A stretch of DNA of 9,540 bases from positions 1 through 9,540 of the forward strand of contig JAEZLD010000216.1 of NCBI GenBank assembly GCA_023415335.1. Direction: 5' to 3'. The notes beneath the pieces are model-generated. The model had not been told where the DNA came from and did no database searches. It saw only the letters and a program-made list of their open reading frames with translations. A program made the translations under genes and the position numbers. How positions within the stretch are numbered: the first letter of the stretch is position 1; each line of letters starts with the position of its first letter. Origin of the DNA: Bacillota bacterium (lineage in GTDB: Bacteria > Bacillota > Clostridia > Clostridiales > Caloramatoraceae). Shown piece after piece: positions 1 to 5,732 of the stretch.

Positions 1-553
1 CTCTTTTGACGAAGTCAGGTATCTTTCCAATCATTTTTTTGAGATTTTTATCAACGGACTTCTTCCAGACAAACGTATACCTGTTAGCTACCGATTCTAT
101 CTTTGTCCCATCAATGAACAGGTTCTCAAAAGAAATTTCACCGCAGTCTTTCAGAAGCATCGTCAGCTTTGCCATAATTATTTTAGAGACAGGAGCAAAG
201 TGCAGGCTTCTGAAGCGTGCTATGGTTGCATGGTCTGGAGCGGGAGCTCCTTCAAGAAGATACATAAAGTTGACATCCCTTCTGCAGGCAGACTCCATAC
301 CACGGGATGAATAGATGCGGTTCATGTAAGCGTATAACATAATCTTAAGCATCTGTCTTGGGGTCGCACTATTTTCCCTTATGCGAGAATAGGTCTGATA
401 CAATTCTTTTAAATCCAACTCCTCTACAATTTGACCTAGCAGCCTCACAGAATCATCTTTAGGAATCATGTATTCTATATTTAATGGCAATCTTAATTGA
501 TAGCCTTTACCCAATATGGTATAATCTTTTTGTGTTAAATTTGGTTTTTGCAT
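1..553 (-). CDS. IS1182-family transposase, N-terminal part (cut by window edge)
   Basis: This is the first 184 codons of a transposase; the frame stays open to base 1, so the catalytic C-terminus lies outside the window. The ATG at 553 begins MQKPNLTQKDY. Residues about 45-120 look like the DUF772 N-terminal domain of IS1182/IS5-like transposases, including PRQMLKIMLYAY (65-76) and PDHATIARFR (107-116). FIDGTKIES (147-154, Asp148) matches the segment carrying the first catalytic Asp of the DDE fold, followed by NRYTFVWKK, which is typical of IS1182 members. The best ribosome binding site, AAGGTG, is 12 bases before the ATG, further than usual, and follows a strong hairpin. No frameshift or stop is seen in the visible part, so the copy may be intact. 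The family call is firm; activity cannot be judged. Confidence 0.9.
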   Translation of the reverse strand, partial: MQKPNLTQKDYTILGKGYQLRLPLNIEYMIPKDDSVRLLGQIVEELDLKELYQTYSRIRENSATPRQMLKIMLYAYMNRIYSSRGMESACRRDVNFMYLLEGAPAPDHATIARFRSLHFAPVSKIIMAKLTMLLKDCGEISFENLFIDGTKIESVANRYTFVWKKSVDKNLKKMIGKIPDFVKR

Positions 554-571
554 ACTTTAATTTTACACCTT

Positions 572-595
572 TTCCCGGGTCTTTTGGCCCGGGAA
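572..595 (-). promoter_or_regulatory. hairpin just upstream of transposase ribosome binding site
   Basis: TTCCCGGG (572-579) pairs with CCCGGGAA (588-595). A G-T wobble and one further G-C pair leave a TTTT/AAAA loop, so the stem is about 10 bp. On the minus strand the stem runs directly into AAAAGGTG, the likely ribosome binding site. In several IS elements, hairpins at this place in read-through transcripts reduce transposase translation. That role is inferred here. On the plus strand the same hairpin is followed by eight T (601-608) and could stop transcription coming out of the element. Confidence 0.5.
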
Positions 596-615
596 TCGTA
601 TTTTTTTTGCATTTT

Positions 616-656
616 AAAGGGGCGTCGTACTAATTACTTAGTGCGACAGCCCCTTT
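616..656. repeat. imperfect inverted repeat at IS boundary (IS end and/or terminator)
   Basis: The arm at 616-633 pairs with 638-656 over 18 bp, with one bulged A (648), one G-T wobble and a TTAC loop. The outer part is AAAGGGGC/GCCCCTTT and the middle part GTCGTAC/GTGCGAC. It could be the IS terminal inverted repeat folded on a subterminal copy, or the terminator of tlpA (stop at 690) next to which the element inserted. On either strand it is followed by only three to four T, so it would be a modest intrinsic terminator. Confidence 0.6.
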
Positions 657-689
657 TATTTCAGATTACTAGTATAAAATCATATATTT

Positions 690-1211
690 TTACTTGTTGC
701 TTTTAACCGCCTCAACTGCTTCCTTCAGCTTACTTTCTTTAATCATTCCCCGGAAGGCTTCAGCTATATTCCCCTCACTGTCCACTATAATGGTTGTAGG
801 AAATCCGGTTACACCATAGGCAGCAGCAACAGCTCCATTCGAATCTAAAAGAGGTGAAAAGTTATCATAGCCCTTTTTATCTGCATATGCCTTTACTTCA
901 GAAAGCTTCTCCTGTACATCAATAAACAGGAATTCTACCTGGCCAGAATATTCTTCCTTGGCACTTATAAAATAGGGAAGCTCTATGCTGCAGTAGCCAC
1001 ACCATGTCGTAAGAAAATTAATAACCACAGGCTTTCCCTTAAGCTCTGAGAGAGTTACTGTATCTCCATCTATAGACTGCAGCTGAAAATCCCTGGCAGA
1101 CTCAAGCATCTCAGAATCTGAATCTGAGGGACTTTTGCTGGTGCCAGGCATTGAACAGGCTGAAACAACCAACAAAGCCACCATAACAAGTAACAATATA
1201 AACCTTTTCAT
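690..1211 (-). CDS. tlpA: TlpA/ResA-like thiol-disulfide oxidoreductase, lipoprotein
   Basis: This 173-residue thioredoxin-fold protein probably reduces disulfides, or passes electrons, on the outer face of the membrane. A lipoprotein signal peptide ends in the lipobox VSAC (lipidated Cys19), and a Ser/Asp-rich linker follows. The redox motif WCGYC has Cys71 and Cys74. GFPTT supplies the cis-proline (Pro138), and the central insert is typical of TlpA/ResA/AhpC-TSA folds. AAGGAG at 1219-1224 lies 7 bases before the ATG at 1211 but only 1 base before an in-frame ATG at 1217, so I take 1211; the longer form adds two residues. The gene follows ccdA with a 23-base gap, and the pairing suggests CcdA supplies its electrons. 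The substrate is unknown. ResA and StoA serve cytochrome c maturation and spore cortex formation in Bacillus, but nothing here points to either. Confidence 0.88.
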   Translation of the reverse strand: MKRFILLLVMVALLVVSACSMPGTSKSPSDSDSEMLESARDFQLQSIDGDTVTLSELKGKPVVINFLTTWCGYCSIELPYFISAKEEYSGQVEFLFIDVQEKLSEVKAYADKKGYDNFSPLLDSNGAVAAAYGVTGFPTTIIVDSEGNIAEAFRGMIKESKLKEAVEAVKSNK

Positions 1212-1234
1212 ATTCATTCTCCTTACTTTAATAA

Positions 1235-1915
1235 TTATCCTATAAGATATACAGACAGCTTCTGCAAATATCCTGTCATAAGCATTATGCCTGTTATTAT
1301 AAGTATTATCCCTGATACCAACTTAATAGTTCCTGAATGCTTCAGTATGGTTTTAAAGCCTGCAGCCTTTCCTATGACCAGGGAGGCAATAAGAAACGGT
1401 ATGGCTATGCCCATGGAATAAATCAGCAGAAGATACATTCCATATAATACAGAAGCTTCGCTGGCAGCCAAAGCCAGCACAGATGCCAGTATAGGACCTA
1501 TACACGGAGTCCAACCAAATCCTATAGCAGCTCCAAGCAATATGGCACCCCAGAAGCTTCCCCTTTTACCCTTCCAGGTAAGCCTTCTTTCCATGTTAAG
1601 AAAGGCAGGATTTATAAGCCCTGTATAGAAAATACCCATTATTATAATCAGTATTCCAAGAACCTTATTTAATATGTTCCTATACTGAAGCAGGAAATAT
1701 CCTATACTACTGGCAGTTGCACCAAGAAGTACAAATACTATTGTAAATCCCAGTATAAAGCCTATAGTATTTTTCAGAGCTCCTTTAGCCTTTTCTTCTC
1801 CCACTGCCTCACCGGATATGTATCCTATGTATATTGGTATCAGCGGCAGAAAGCACGGTGATACAAAGGAAGCTATTCCTCCTAAGAAAACCATTCCAAC
1901 TGTCAGTTCTGTCAT
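1235..1915 (-). CDS. ccdA: CcdA/DsbD-type transmembrane thiol-disulfide electron carrier
   Basis: This 226-residue polytopic membrane protein carries reducing equivalents from cytoplasmic thioredoxin to extracytoplasmic partners. About six hydrophobic segments are visible (roughly 5-30, 48-68, 84-102, 121-150, 156-183 and 196-215). The two conserved redox cysteines sit in SPCFLPLIP (Cys21) and TPCIGPILA (Cys138), the hallmark of the CcdA/DsbD-beta family, and the length matches stand-alone CcdA. The start at ATG 1915 is set by AAGGAGG six bases upstream. An in-frame TTG at 1978 would extend the protein by 21 residues but falls on the -35 box, so I reject it. It is cotranscribed with tlpA downstream. 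A CsoR-like palindrome over the predicted start of transcription suggests metal- or sulfur-responsive control. Confidence 0.93.
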   Translation of the reverse strand: MTELTVGMVFLGGIASFVSPCFLPLIPIYIGYISGEAVGEEKAKGALKNTIGFILGFTIVFVLLGATASSIGYFLLQYRNILNKVLGILIIIMGIFYTGLINPAFLNMERRLTWKGKRGSFWGAILLGAAIGFGWTPCIGPILASVLALAASEASVLYGMYLLLIYSMGIAIPFLIASLVIGKAAGFKTILKHSGTIKLVSGIILIITGIMLMTGYLQKLSVYLIG

Positions 1916-1928
1916 ATTATCCCTCCTT

Positions 1929-1945
1929 ATACCCTGCGGGGGTAT
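1929..1945. promoter_or_regulatory. candidate CsoR/CstR-family operator of ccdA-tlpA
   Basis: The sequence ATACCCTGCGGGGGTAT is a perfect 6-bp palindrome (ATACCC/GGGTAT) around a 5-base GC-rich centre. This G/C tract flanked by TA is the usual operator layout of the CsoR/RcnR/CstR/FrmR repressor family. It begins four bases after the predicted -10 box (1950-1955), so a bound repressor would cover the transcription start. The ligand (copper, persulfide or other) cannot be told from the site, and no such repressor is encoded in the window. Confidence 0.55.
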
Positions 1946-1949
1946 GATT

Positions 1950-1978
1950 ATTATAGCAATATTATATGCTTGATGCAA
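1950..1978 (-). promoter_or_regulatory. promoter of ccdA-tlpA
   Basis: On the minus strand the -35 TTGCAT (1973-1978), a 17-base spacer and a perfect -10 TATAAT (1950-1955) form a sigma-A type promoter. Transcription should start near 1943, giving a leader of about 28 bases before the ccdA ATG. The -35 box is weak (three of six consensus bases). Confidence 0.6.
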
Positions 1979-2064
1979 TACTATTTTATGTTATTTATGT
2001 AAATATATTAGGTGATAGGTACTAGCAAAGATGTAAGGGCTATATAGATATGCTTGGACAAAAT

Positions 2065-2090
2065 AAAAAAGACCCTGACGGGTCTTTTTT
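2065..2090 (-). terminator. rho-independent terminator of the ferredoxin gene
   Basis: GACCC and GGGTC form the core stem around a TGAC/GTCA loop, extended by six A-T pairs (2065-2075 with 2080-2090). On the minus strand it starts 12 bases after the ferredoxin stop and ends in a T run. The A and T runs are symmetric, so it could work in both directions. The stretch 1979-2064 between it and the ccdA promoter holds nothing I recognise. Confidence 0.85.
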
Positions 2091-2101
2091 ATTTTATTTA
2101 A

Positions 2102-2272
2102 TTATTCTTCAACTGGTGCCCCTACTGGACAAACATTTGCACAGTTTCCGCAGGATATGCAGCTATCTGCATCTATTACGTATGCTGAATCTCCCTGTGA
2201 TATTGCCTCTACTGGGCACTCTGCAGTACATGCTCCGCAGCTAATGCAAGCATCTGTAATCTTATATGCCAT
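2102..2272 (-). CDS. 2[4Fe-4S] clostridial-type ferredoxin
   Basis: This is a complete 56-residue ferredoxin, a cytoplasmic one-electron carrier for enzymes such as pyruvate:ferredoxin oxidoreductase and hydrogenase. Two classical cluster motifs are visible: CISCGACTAECP (Cys9, 12, 15, 19) and CISCGNCANVCP (Cys38, 41, 44, 48). As in this fold generally, each cluster is expected to take three cysteines from one motif and the last from the other. The start MAYKITDAC and the end CPVGAPVEE closely match the well-known Clostridium pasteurianum protein from memory. AGGGGGTG lies 7 bases before the ATG. The gene has its own promoter and terminator, so it is probably monocistronic. A gene symbol is not assigned because usage (fdx, fer) varies. 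Confidence 0.97.
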   Translation of the reverse strand: MAYKITDACISCGACTAECPVEAISQGDSAYVIDADSCISCGNCANVCPVGAPVEE

Positions 2273-2301
2273 AAAAATTCACCCCCTAGTATATTTTTCA
2301 C

Positions 2302-2334
2302 TACTATTCTACCATTGAATAGTATCATATGCAA
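2302..2334 (-). promoter_or_regulatory. ferredoxin promoter with overlapping inverted repeat
   Basis: On the minus strand TTGCAT (2329-2334), a 17-base spacer and TAGAAT (2306-2311) form a good sigma-A type promoter about 34 bases before the ferredoxin ATG. A perfect 8-bp inverted repeat, TACTATTC (2302-2309) and GAATAGTA (2317-2324) with a 7-base centre, spans the -10 box and part of the spacer. It could be an operator, or chance in A+T-rich DNA. Confidence 0.55.
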
Positions 2335-2356
2335 AATAAAATTTAGTAATATATCC

Positions 2357-3262
2357 TTATTCAGAAAGAAGGCTCTTTATTTCCTTCTGGTCCGAGTCCA
2401 CATCAACCTCCAGCTTTATATCTTCCTCAGACAGCTCCGTATTCTCGTAGCTTCCTGACAGGAGCTCCACATCATATATGGAGTAAGGCCTTATCTCTAT
2501 CTCATCATCTATATTAAGCTTTACCTTTACACTTTCAAGCAGGGTGTTGGTATTAACCACCTCTCCCTTGCCATCCATAGTCCTTACCATGGAGCCTACA
2601 GCCGGGGTCTTCCTTCTTATATCCTCATAGGTATTCTGCTCATAGTTAAGGCAGCACATCAGCCTCCCACAAACTCCTGATATTTTAGAGGGGTTAAGGG
2701 AAAGGTTCTGCTCCTTAGCCATTTTAATGGATACAGGCTCAAAATCCCCAAGAAAGCTTGCACAGCACATGGTACGCCCACAGGGTCCCAGGCCTCCTAT
2801 CATCTTGGATTCATCCCTGACCCCAATCTGTCTTAGCTCTATTCTTGTCCTAAAGATAGCAGCCAGATCCTTTACCAGCTCCCTGAAGTCTATCCTTCCA
2901 TCAGCAACAAAATAGAATATTATTTTGCTGTTATCGAAGGTATATTCCACATCTATAAGCTTCATAGGAAGCTTATGCTCTGATATCTTTTCAAGGCACA
3001 GGGTGAATGCCTCCTTCTCCCTTGCCTTGTTATCCTCGTTCTTTGTCTTGTCCTCATCGGTTGCTTTTCTTACAACCTTTTTCAGGGGTGACACTATGTC
3101 ATCCTCAGGGACCTCTCTTAGACCAATAACAGCCTCTCCAAACTCAAAACCTCTTGCTGTTTCCACTATCACATGGTCTCCAGCTATTATATCCAGGTTG
3201 TCAGGGTCGAAGTAATATATCTTCCCCGCATATTTAAACCTGACTCCTACAACAGTTATCAT
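2357..3262 (-). CDS. ricT: PSP1-domain protein RicT (YaaT)
   Basis: This 301-residue protein matches the YaaT/RicT family. In Bacillus subtilis RicT joins RicA and RicF in a complex that binds Fe-S clusters and helps RNase Y mature mRNAs, affecting sporulation, competence and biofilm formation. The N-terminus (1-48, MITVVGVRFKYAGKIYYFDP onward) and the body fit the PSP1 fold. A charged Lys/Glu-rich stretch lies at about 62-86. Two repeated cysteine motifs, CGRTMCC (Cys161, 166, 167) and CGRLMCC (Cys198, 203, 204), are the family hallmark and likely cluster ligands. Residues 277-301 form an acidic tail. The ATG at 3262 has AGGAGG six bases upstream, inside the last codons of holB. The genes are one base apart, so translation is probably coupled. 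Confidence 0.95.
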   Translation of the reverse strand: MITVVGVRFKYAGKIYYFDPDNLDIIAGDHVIVETARGFEFGEAVIGLREVPEDDIVSPLKKVVRKATDEDKTKNEDNKAREKEAFTLCLEKISEHKLPMKLIDVEYTFDNSKIIFYFVADGRIDFRELVKDLAAIFRTRIELRQIGVRDESKMIGGLGPCGRTMCCASFLGDFEPVSIKMAKEQNLSLNPSKISGVCGRLMCCLNYEQNTYEDIRRKTPAVGSMVRTMDGKGEVVNTNTLLESVKVKLNIDDEIEIRPYSIYDVELLSGSYENTELSEEDIKLEVDVDSDQKEIKSLLSE

Positions 3263-3263
3263 T

Positions 3264-4235
3264 CTATACCTCCTGTATATTTAAAAGCATAACCTCTATT
3301 GCCAGTTCATAATTTACATTCTGTCTCAGCTTTTCTTTGGTGTCCATAATCATATTTATAATAACATTTAATCTGTTATAAGACAATATCTGGCTTTCTT
3401 CCACTAGCAATTCATAATAATCCCTATTGATTATATGCCTCCTGTCTGAGGCGCTTTTCAGCATTATAAGATCCCTATACCAGGAAATCATAGTATCAAG
3501 TATGTCATCTATGCTTCTTTTATTCTTGCTGAACCATTCGTACATTGTGAAGGCATCCAGGGCATTGCCCTTTATTATGCTGCAGGCACATTCTATCGTT
3601 TCCTTCCGAAGCTGCATATAGCCCTCATGGAGCATTCTAAGTGCATTCCCTATTATTCCATCACTAAGGGCAGCTGCCAGCTCTGCTTTTTTTTCATCAA
3701 TACCATTATCAATAAGATACCTTTTAACCTCTTCCTCTGGTATCCTTCCCAGTCTGATTATCTGGGACCTTGACCGTATTGTCTGAAGTATGGTCTCAAG
3801 ACTGCTGGTTAGCATTATTATAAAGCTTCCCTCATCAGGCTCCTCAAGAGTTTTAAGGAAGGCATTCTGGGCCGATATGGTCATATTCTGAGTATCCTTT
3901 ATGATTATTACCTTGCAGCTTCCTTCATAAGGCTTAAGATGTATTTCATCTATAAGCTCTCTGATTTCATCCACCCCCATGCCCTTTTTTATAGGCTCTG
4001 ATACCATTACGTCAGGGTGGATGTTATTTATAATTTTACGGCAAGCCTCACAGCTTCCACATGGCTTATTAAGGGTGGTTCCCTGGCATAGAACAAGGGA
4101 GGACATATAATGGGCGAAAACGCTTTTCCCTACTCCATCCGGACCATACAGGATATATGCATGTGAAAACCTTTTATATTCAAAGGCTCTTTTTATCATT
4201 TTCATCTGTTCTTCCTGTCCTGCAACCTTAAACAT
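3264..4235 (-). CDS. holB: DNA polymerase III delta' subunit
   Basis: This 323-residue AAA+ protein is a clamp-loader subunit that helps place the sliding clamp on DNA. The P-loop GPDGVGKS is at 31-38. A zinc module is formed by Cys50, Cys59, Cys62 and Cys65 (C-x8-C-x2-C-x2-C). The Walker B region is VIIIKDTQNM (109-118), followed by NAFLKTLEEP (124-133). The clamp-loader SRC motif appears as SRSQ (155-158), with the arginine kept and Cys replaced by Ser, a change that does occur in delta'. The ATG at 4235 is chosen over the adjacent in-frame TTG at 4238. The ribosome binding site is weak (GGTG five bases away, GAGG further up). It lies between darA and ricT, the usual Firmicute context. No strong promoter is seen just upstream, so it may depend on read-through from darA. 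Confidence 0.94.
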   Translation of the reverse strand: MFKVAGQEEQMKMIKRAFEYKRFSHAYILYGPDGVGKSVFAHYMSSLVLCQGTTLNKPCGSCEACRKIINNIHPDVMVSEPIKKGMGVDEIRELIDEIHLKPYEGSCKVIIIKDTQNMTISAQNAFLKTLEEPDEGSFIIMLTSSLETILQTIRSRSQIIRLGRIPEEEVKRYLIDNGIDEKKAELAAALSDGIIGNALRMLHEGYMQLRKETIECACSIIKGNALDAFTMYEWFSKNKRSIDDILDTMISWYRDLIMLKSASDRRHIINRDYYELLVEESQILSYNRLNVIINMIMDTKEKLRQNVNYELAIEVMLLNIQEV

Positions 4236-4266
4236 CAAAACACCAGCCTCAGCTTATATAATAAAC

Positions 4267-4295
4267 AAAGAGATGCCATATGGCAGCATCTCTTT
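4267..4295 (-). terminator. hairpin terminator or attenuator between darA and holB
   Basis: AAAGAGATGC (4267-4276) pairs with GCATCTCTTT (4286-4295) over 10 bp with a 9-base loop, 9 bases after the darA stop. On the minus strand it is followed by TTTGTTTATT-like sequence, as expected of an intrinsic terminator. As holB starts only 31 bases further on without a clear promoter, the hairpin may act as a partial terminator that lowers holB-ricT expression relative to darA. Confidence 0.65.
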
Positions 4296-4304
4296 TAATA
4301 AATA

Positions 4305-4634
4305 CTACATTTTTTCGAATCTGTCCACATCCATTACAAATACAGTTGCACCACCTATAGTGATTTCAACAGGAGAAGGCATGTATACGCCTGTACCTCC
4401 AAGCACTGATGATGGTGGTGATATTATGCCCTTCCTCATCTTGCATACCTCACGGATAATATCCATAACACTCTCCAGCTTTACCTCTTCTACCCCTATT
4501 AAAAGTGTGGTGTTTCCTGCCTTCAGGAATCCTCCAGTGGTCGCAAGCTTGGTAACGCTGAAACCGCTTTCGGTAAGGCTGCTTATGAGCTCCATAGCAT
4601 CATCATCATGTACAATTGCAATTATAAGTTTCAT
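4305..4634 (-). CDS. darA: cyclic-di-AMP receptor, PII-like (DarA/PstA)
   Basis: This 109-residue protein is full length for the DarA (YaaQ, PstA, DUF970) family of trimeric PII-like proteins that bind c-di-AMP in the cytoplasm. The signature TKLATTGGFLKAGNTT (28-43) forms much of the nucleotide site, and IGGATVFVMDVDRF (93-106) closes the C-terminus as in Bacillus DarA. The B-loop region (about 66-86, KMRKGIISPPSSVLGG) differs most from Bacillus, as is usual. The ATG at 4634 has AAGGAGG seven bases upstream. The output of DarA is still not well established. The gene lies next to holB as in many Firmicutes, but the yaaR-like gene (DUF327) often found between them is absent here. Confidence 0.95.
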   Translation of the reverse strand: MKLIIAIVHDDDAMELISSLTESGFSVTKLATTGGFLKAGNTTLLIGVEEVKLESVMDIIREVCKMRKGIISPPSSVLGGTGVYMPSPVEITIGGATVFVMDVDRFEKM

Positions 4635-4664
4635 AACAAGCCCTCCTTTTTAATTTAATGCTTT

Positions 4665-4693
4665 AATATATTATAACCTCCATTTTGCCTCAA
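4665..4693 (-). promoter_or_regulatory. candidate promoter of darA
   Basis: On the minus strand TTGAGG (4688-4693), a 17-base spacer and TATATT (4665-4670) lie about 30 bases before the darA ATG. A second TATAAT at 4670-4675 lacks a matching -35. Another TATAAT at 4739-4744 lies within the palindrome GGTATAATACC (4736-4746), also without a good -35 box. The region is A+T-rich, so the exact promoter is uncertain. Confidence 0.4.
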
Positions 4694-4771
4694 GGAAAGT
4701 ACTGATTGGTTTTTTTCTCATGATTTTCGAAGTATGGTATTATACCGCTTTCATTTTTAACGTTTGATAAT

Positions 4772-4812
4772 AAAAAAACAGTGTGGAAAAGCATATTAAT
4801 ACCTTCCCACAC
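4772..4812 (-). terminator. rho-independent terminator of the acetyltransferase gene
   Basis: GTGTGG (4781-4786) pairs with CCACAC (4807-4812). On the minus strand the stem can extend through GAAG/CTTT with a small bulge and an A+T-rich loop. A run of seven T (4772-4778) follows two bases after the stem. It lies 11 bases after the acetyltransferase stop. Confidence 0.75.
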
Positions 4813-4823
4813 GTAGCCTTATC

Positions 4824-5453
4824 CTATCTTAGTTCCTTAACACTTCCATGCTTGATTGCGGCTATATTTTGAGAAATCCTATCTTTAGGCCAATCCCACC
4901 ATCTTATTTCTAGCAACTCTGAAATTGTTTCATCAGAAAATCGTTTTCTTATAGGGCGGGCAGGAATCCCTCCCACAATGGTATATGGTTCCACATCCTT
5001 TGTGACTACAGCACGTGTACCAACAATCGCTCCGTCCCCTATTGTTGCTCCAGCCATGACAACAGCCTCGTATCCAATCCATACATCATTTCCAATAACT
5101 ATATTTCCTTTGTTATCCCAAGAATCAGAAACATCCTTACGCTCCAGCCCCCACTCTTCAAAGAATAATGGGAATGGGTATGTTGATAATGATGATAGTG
5201 TGTGATTAGCACTATTAAAGATGAATCTAGCACCACAGCTAATAGAGCAAAACTTACCTATTGTTAATTTATCATGGTTTATTGGATAATGATATAAAAC
5301 ATTGTTCTTTTCAAATTCTGTAGGGTCATTAACGAAATCGTTATACATTGTGAATTCGCCAACTGTTATATTAGGATTTTTTATTACCTCTTTTAAATAT
5401 ATAGTTTGATAATCTCCTGTTCGTGGATAAATTTGTTTTTCCGAAATAGCCAT
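4824..5453 (-). CDS. Vat/CatB-type xenobiotic acetyltransferase (left-handed beta-helix)
   Basis: This 209-residue cytoplasmic enzyme probably transfers acetyl from acetyl-CoA to a hydroxyl group of a small molecule. Hexapeptide-repeat coils run from about 57 to 80 and 117 to 160 (LTIGKFCSISCGARFIF; IVIGNDVWIGYEAVVMAGAT). NSANHTL (80-86) carries the expected catalytic His84. The loop STYPFPLF and the C-terminal RWWDWP (184-189) are hallmarks of the xenobiotic acyltransferase group, which holds streptogramin A (Vat) and CatB chloramphenicol acetyltransferases. Length and the start of the helix resemble Vat more than CatB. Whether it acts on an antibiotic is unknown; many chromosomal relatives are untested. 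The ATG at 5453 has AGGAGG six bases upstream; an in-frame ATG at 5474 (AGGGGTG) would add seven residues. The gene is monocistronic, with a promoter candidate and a terminator. Confidence 0.85.
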   Translation of the reverse strand: MAISEKQIYPRTGDYQTIYLKEVIKNPNITVGEFTMYNDFVNDPTEFEKNNVLYHYPINHDKLTIGKFCSISCGARFIFNSANHTLSSLSTYPFPLFFEEWGLERKDVSDSWDNKGNIVIGNDVWIGYEAVVMAGATIGDGAIVGTRAVVTKDVEPYTIVGGIPARPIRKRFSDETISELLEIRWWDWPKDRISQNIAAIKHGSVKELR

Positions 5454-5454
5454 T

Positions 5455-5511
5455 TCAAACCTCCTGTTTTTCATTATTCACCCCTAGACTATTTCGGTAG
5501 ATACAATGCAT
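5455..5511 (-). CDS. possible 18-residue leader peptide upstream of acetyltransferase
   Basis: The ATG at 5511 opens a reading frame MHCIYRNSLGVNNEKQEV that stops one base before the preferred acetyltransferase ATG. GGTG lies 5 bases upstream of its start, and the AGGAGG of the acetyltransferase is within its last codons. This layout would allow translational coupling, or ribosome-stalling control as in some drug-resistance leaders. It is a short frame in A+T-rich DNA and could be chance. Confidence 0.3.
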   Translation of the reverse strand: MHCIYRNSLGVNNEKQEV

Positions 5512-5549
5512 TTTTTCACCACATACCACCTCTCAATCCATGATTACAA

Positions 5550-5579
5550 ATTAAATTTAAAAAATATCTCAGCTAACAA
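5550..5579 (-). promoter_or_regulatory. candidate promoter of the acetyltransferase
   Basis: On the minus strand TTGTTA (5574-5579), an 18-base spacer and TTTAAT (5550-5555) give a plausible sigma-A type promoter about 40 bases before the possible leader peptide and about 97 before the acetyltransferase ATG. Each box matches the consensus at four to five of six positions. The A+T-rich setting keeps confidence low. Confidence 0.35.
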
Positions 5580-5656
5580 ATTTATGTCTGTATTTTACAT
5601 TGATTATATTTTATGGATACCTACAAAAGATAATATCTCTACTTAAAATCAATTTC

Positions 5657-5705
5657 AACAGGAAATTTAAAAACTCATATGTCATCAAGTCAGCGGTTTC
5701 CTGTT
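5657..5705. repeat. inverted repeat downstream of the ABC transporter operon
   Basis: AACAGGAAA (5657-5665) and TTTCCTGTT (5697-5705) form a perfect 9-bp stem around a 31-base loop, 28 bases after the stop of the second ABC gene. On the minus strand no T run follows, so it would be a poor intrinsic terminator. On the plus strand a T-rich tract follows but there is no plus-strand gene. The rest of 5580-5732 is A+T-rich with nothing I recognise. Confidence 0.35.
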
Positions 5706-5732
5706 TTTTTATTTTATATTTTTATCTCTCGG

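Larger units (their letters stand above)
1..656 (-). mobile_element. IS1182-family insertion sequence, 5' end of element
   Basis: The element carries the transposase starting at 553 and enters the window through its transposase-proximal end. The outer boundary is not certain. The best candidate is the GC-rich inverted repeat at 616-656, which reads inward on the minus strand as AAAGGGGCTGTCGCAC. That resembles the GGGG-plus-TGTCGCA termini I recall for IS1182 relatives, but I could not align it to the other end. The element lies 34 bases beyond the tlpA stop, so it disrupts no gene visible here. It may have landed in or next to the terminator of the ccdA-tlpA operon. Confidence 0.6.

Noticed and set aside
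6..314. 102-codon plus-strand frame at the window start
   Set aside because: It is the antisense shadow of the IS1182-family transposase, whose reading frame carries recognisable motifs.
1916..1978. Longer ccdA start at a TTG, adding 21 residues
   Set aside because: The extension overlaps the -35, -10 and the operator palindrome, and the ATG at 1915 has a near-perfect ribosome binding site.
2050..2244. 64-codon plus-strand frame
   Set aside because: It runs through the terminator and antisense to the ferredoxin gene.
4273..4653. 126-codon plus-strand frame opposite darA
   Set aside because: It is antisense to a gene with clear family motifs, has no good ribosome binding site and resembles no known protein.
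4736..4746. Palindrome GGTATAATACC as an operator upstream of darA
   Set aside because: It is only 5 bp per arm, is A+T-rich in the centre, and has no convincing -35 box, so chance is likely.
5530..5732. Possible small RNA or decayed gene in the A+T-rich gap
   Set aside because: No conserved RNA fold, tRNA-like structure or protein remnant could be recognised; only one long-loop inverted repeat is visible.
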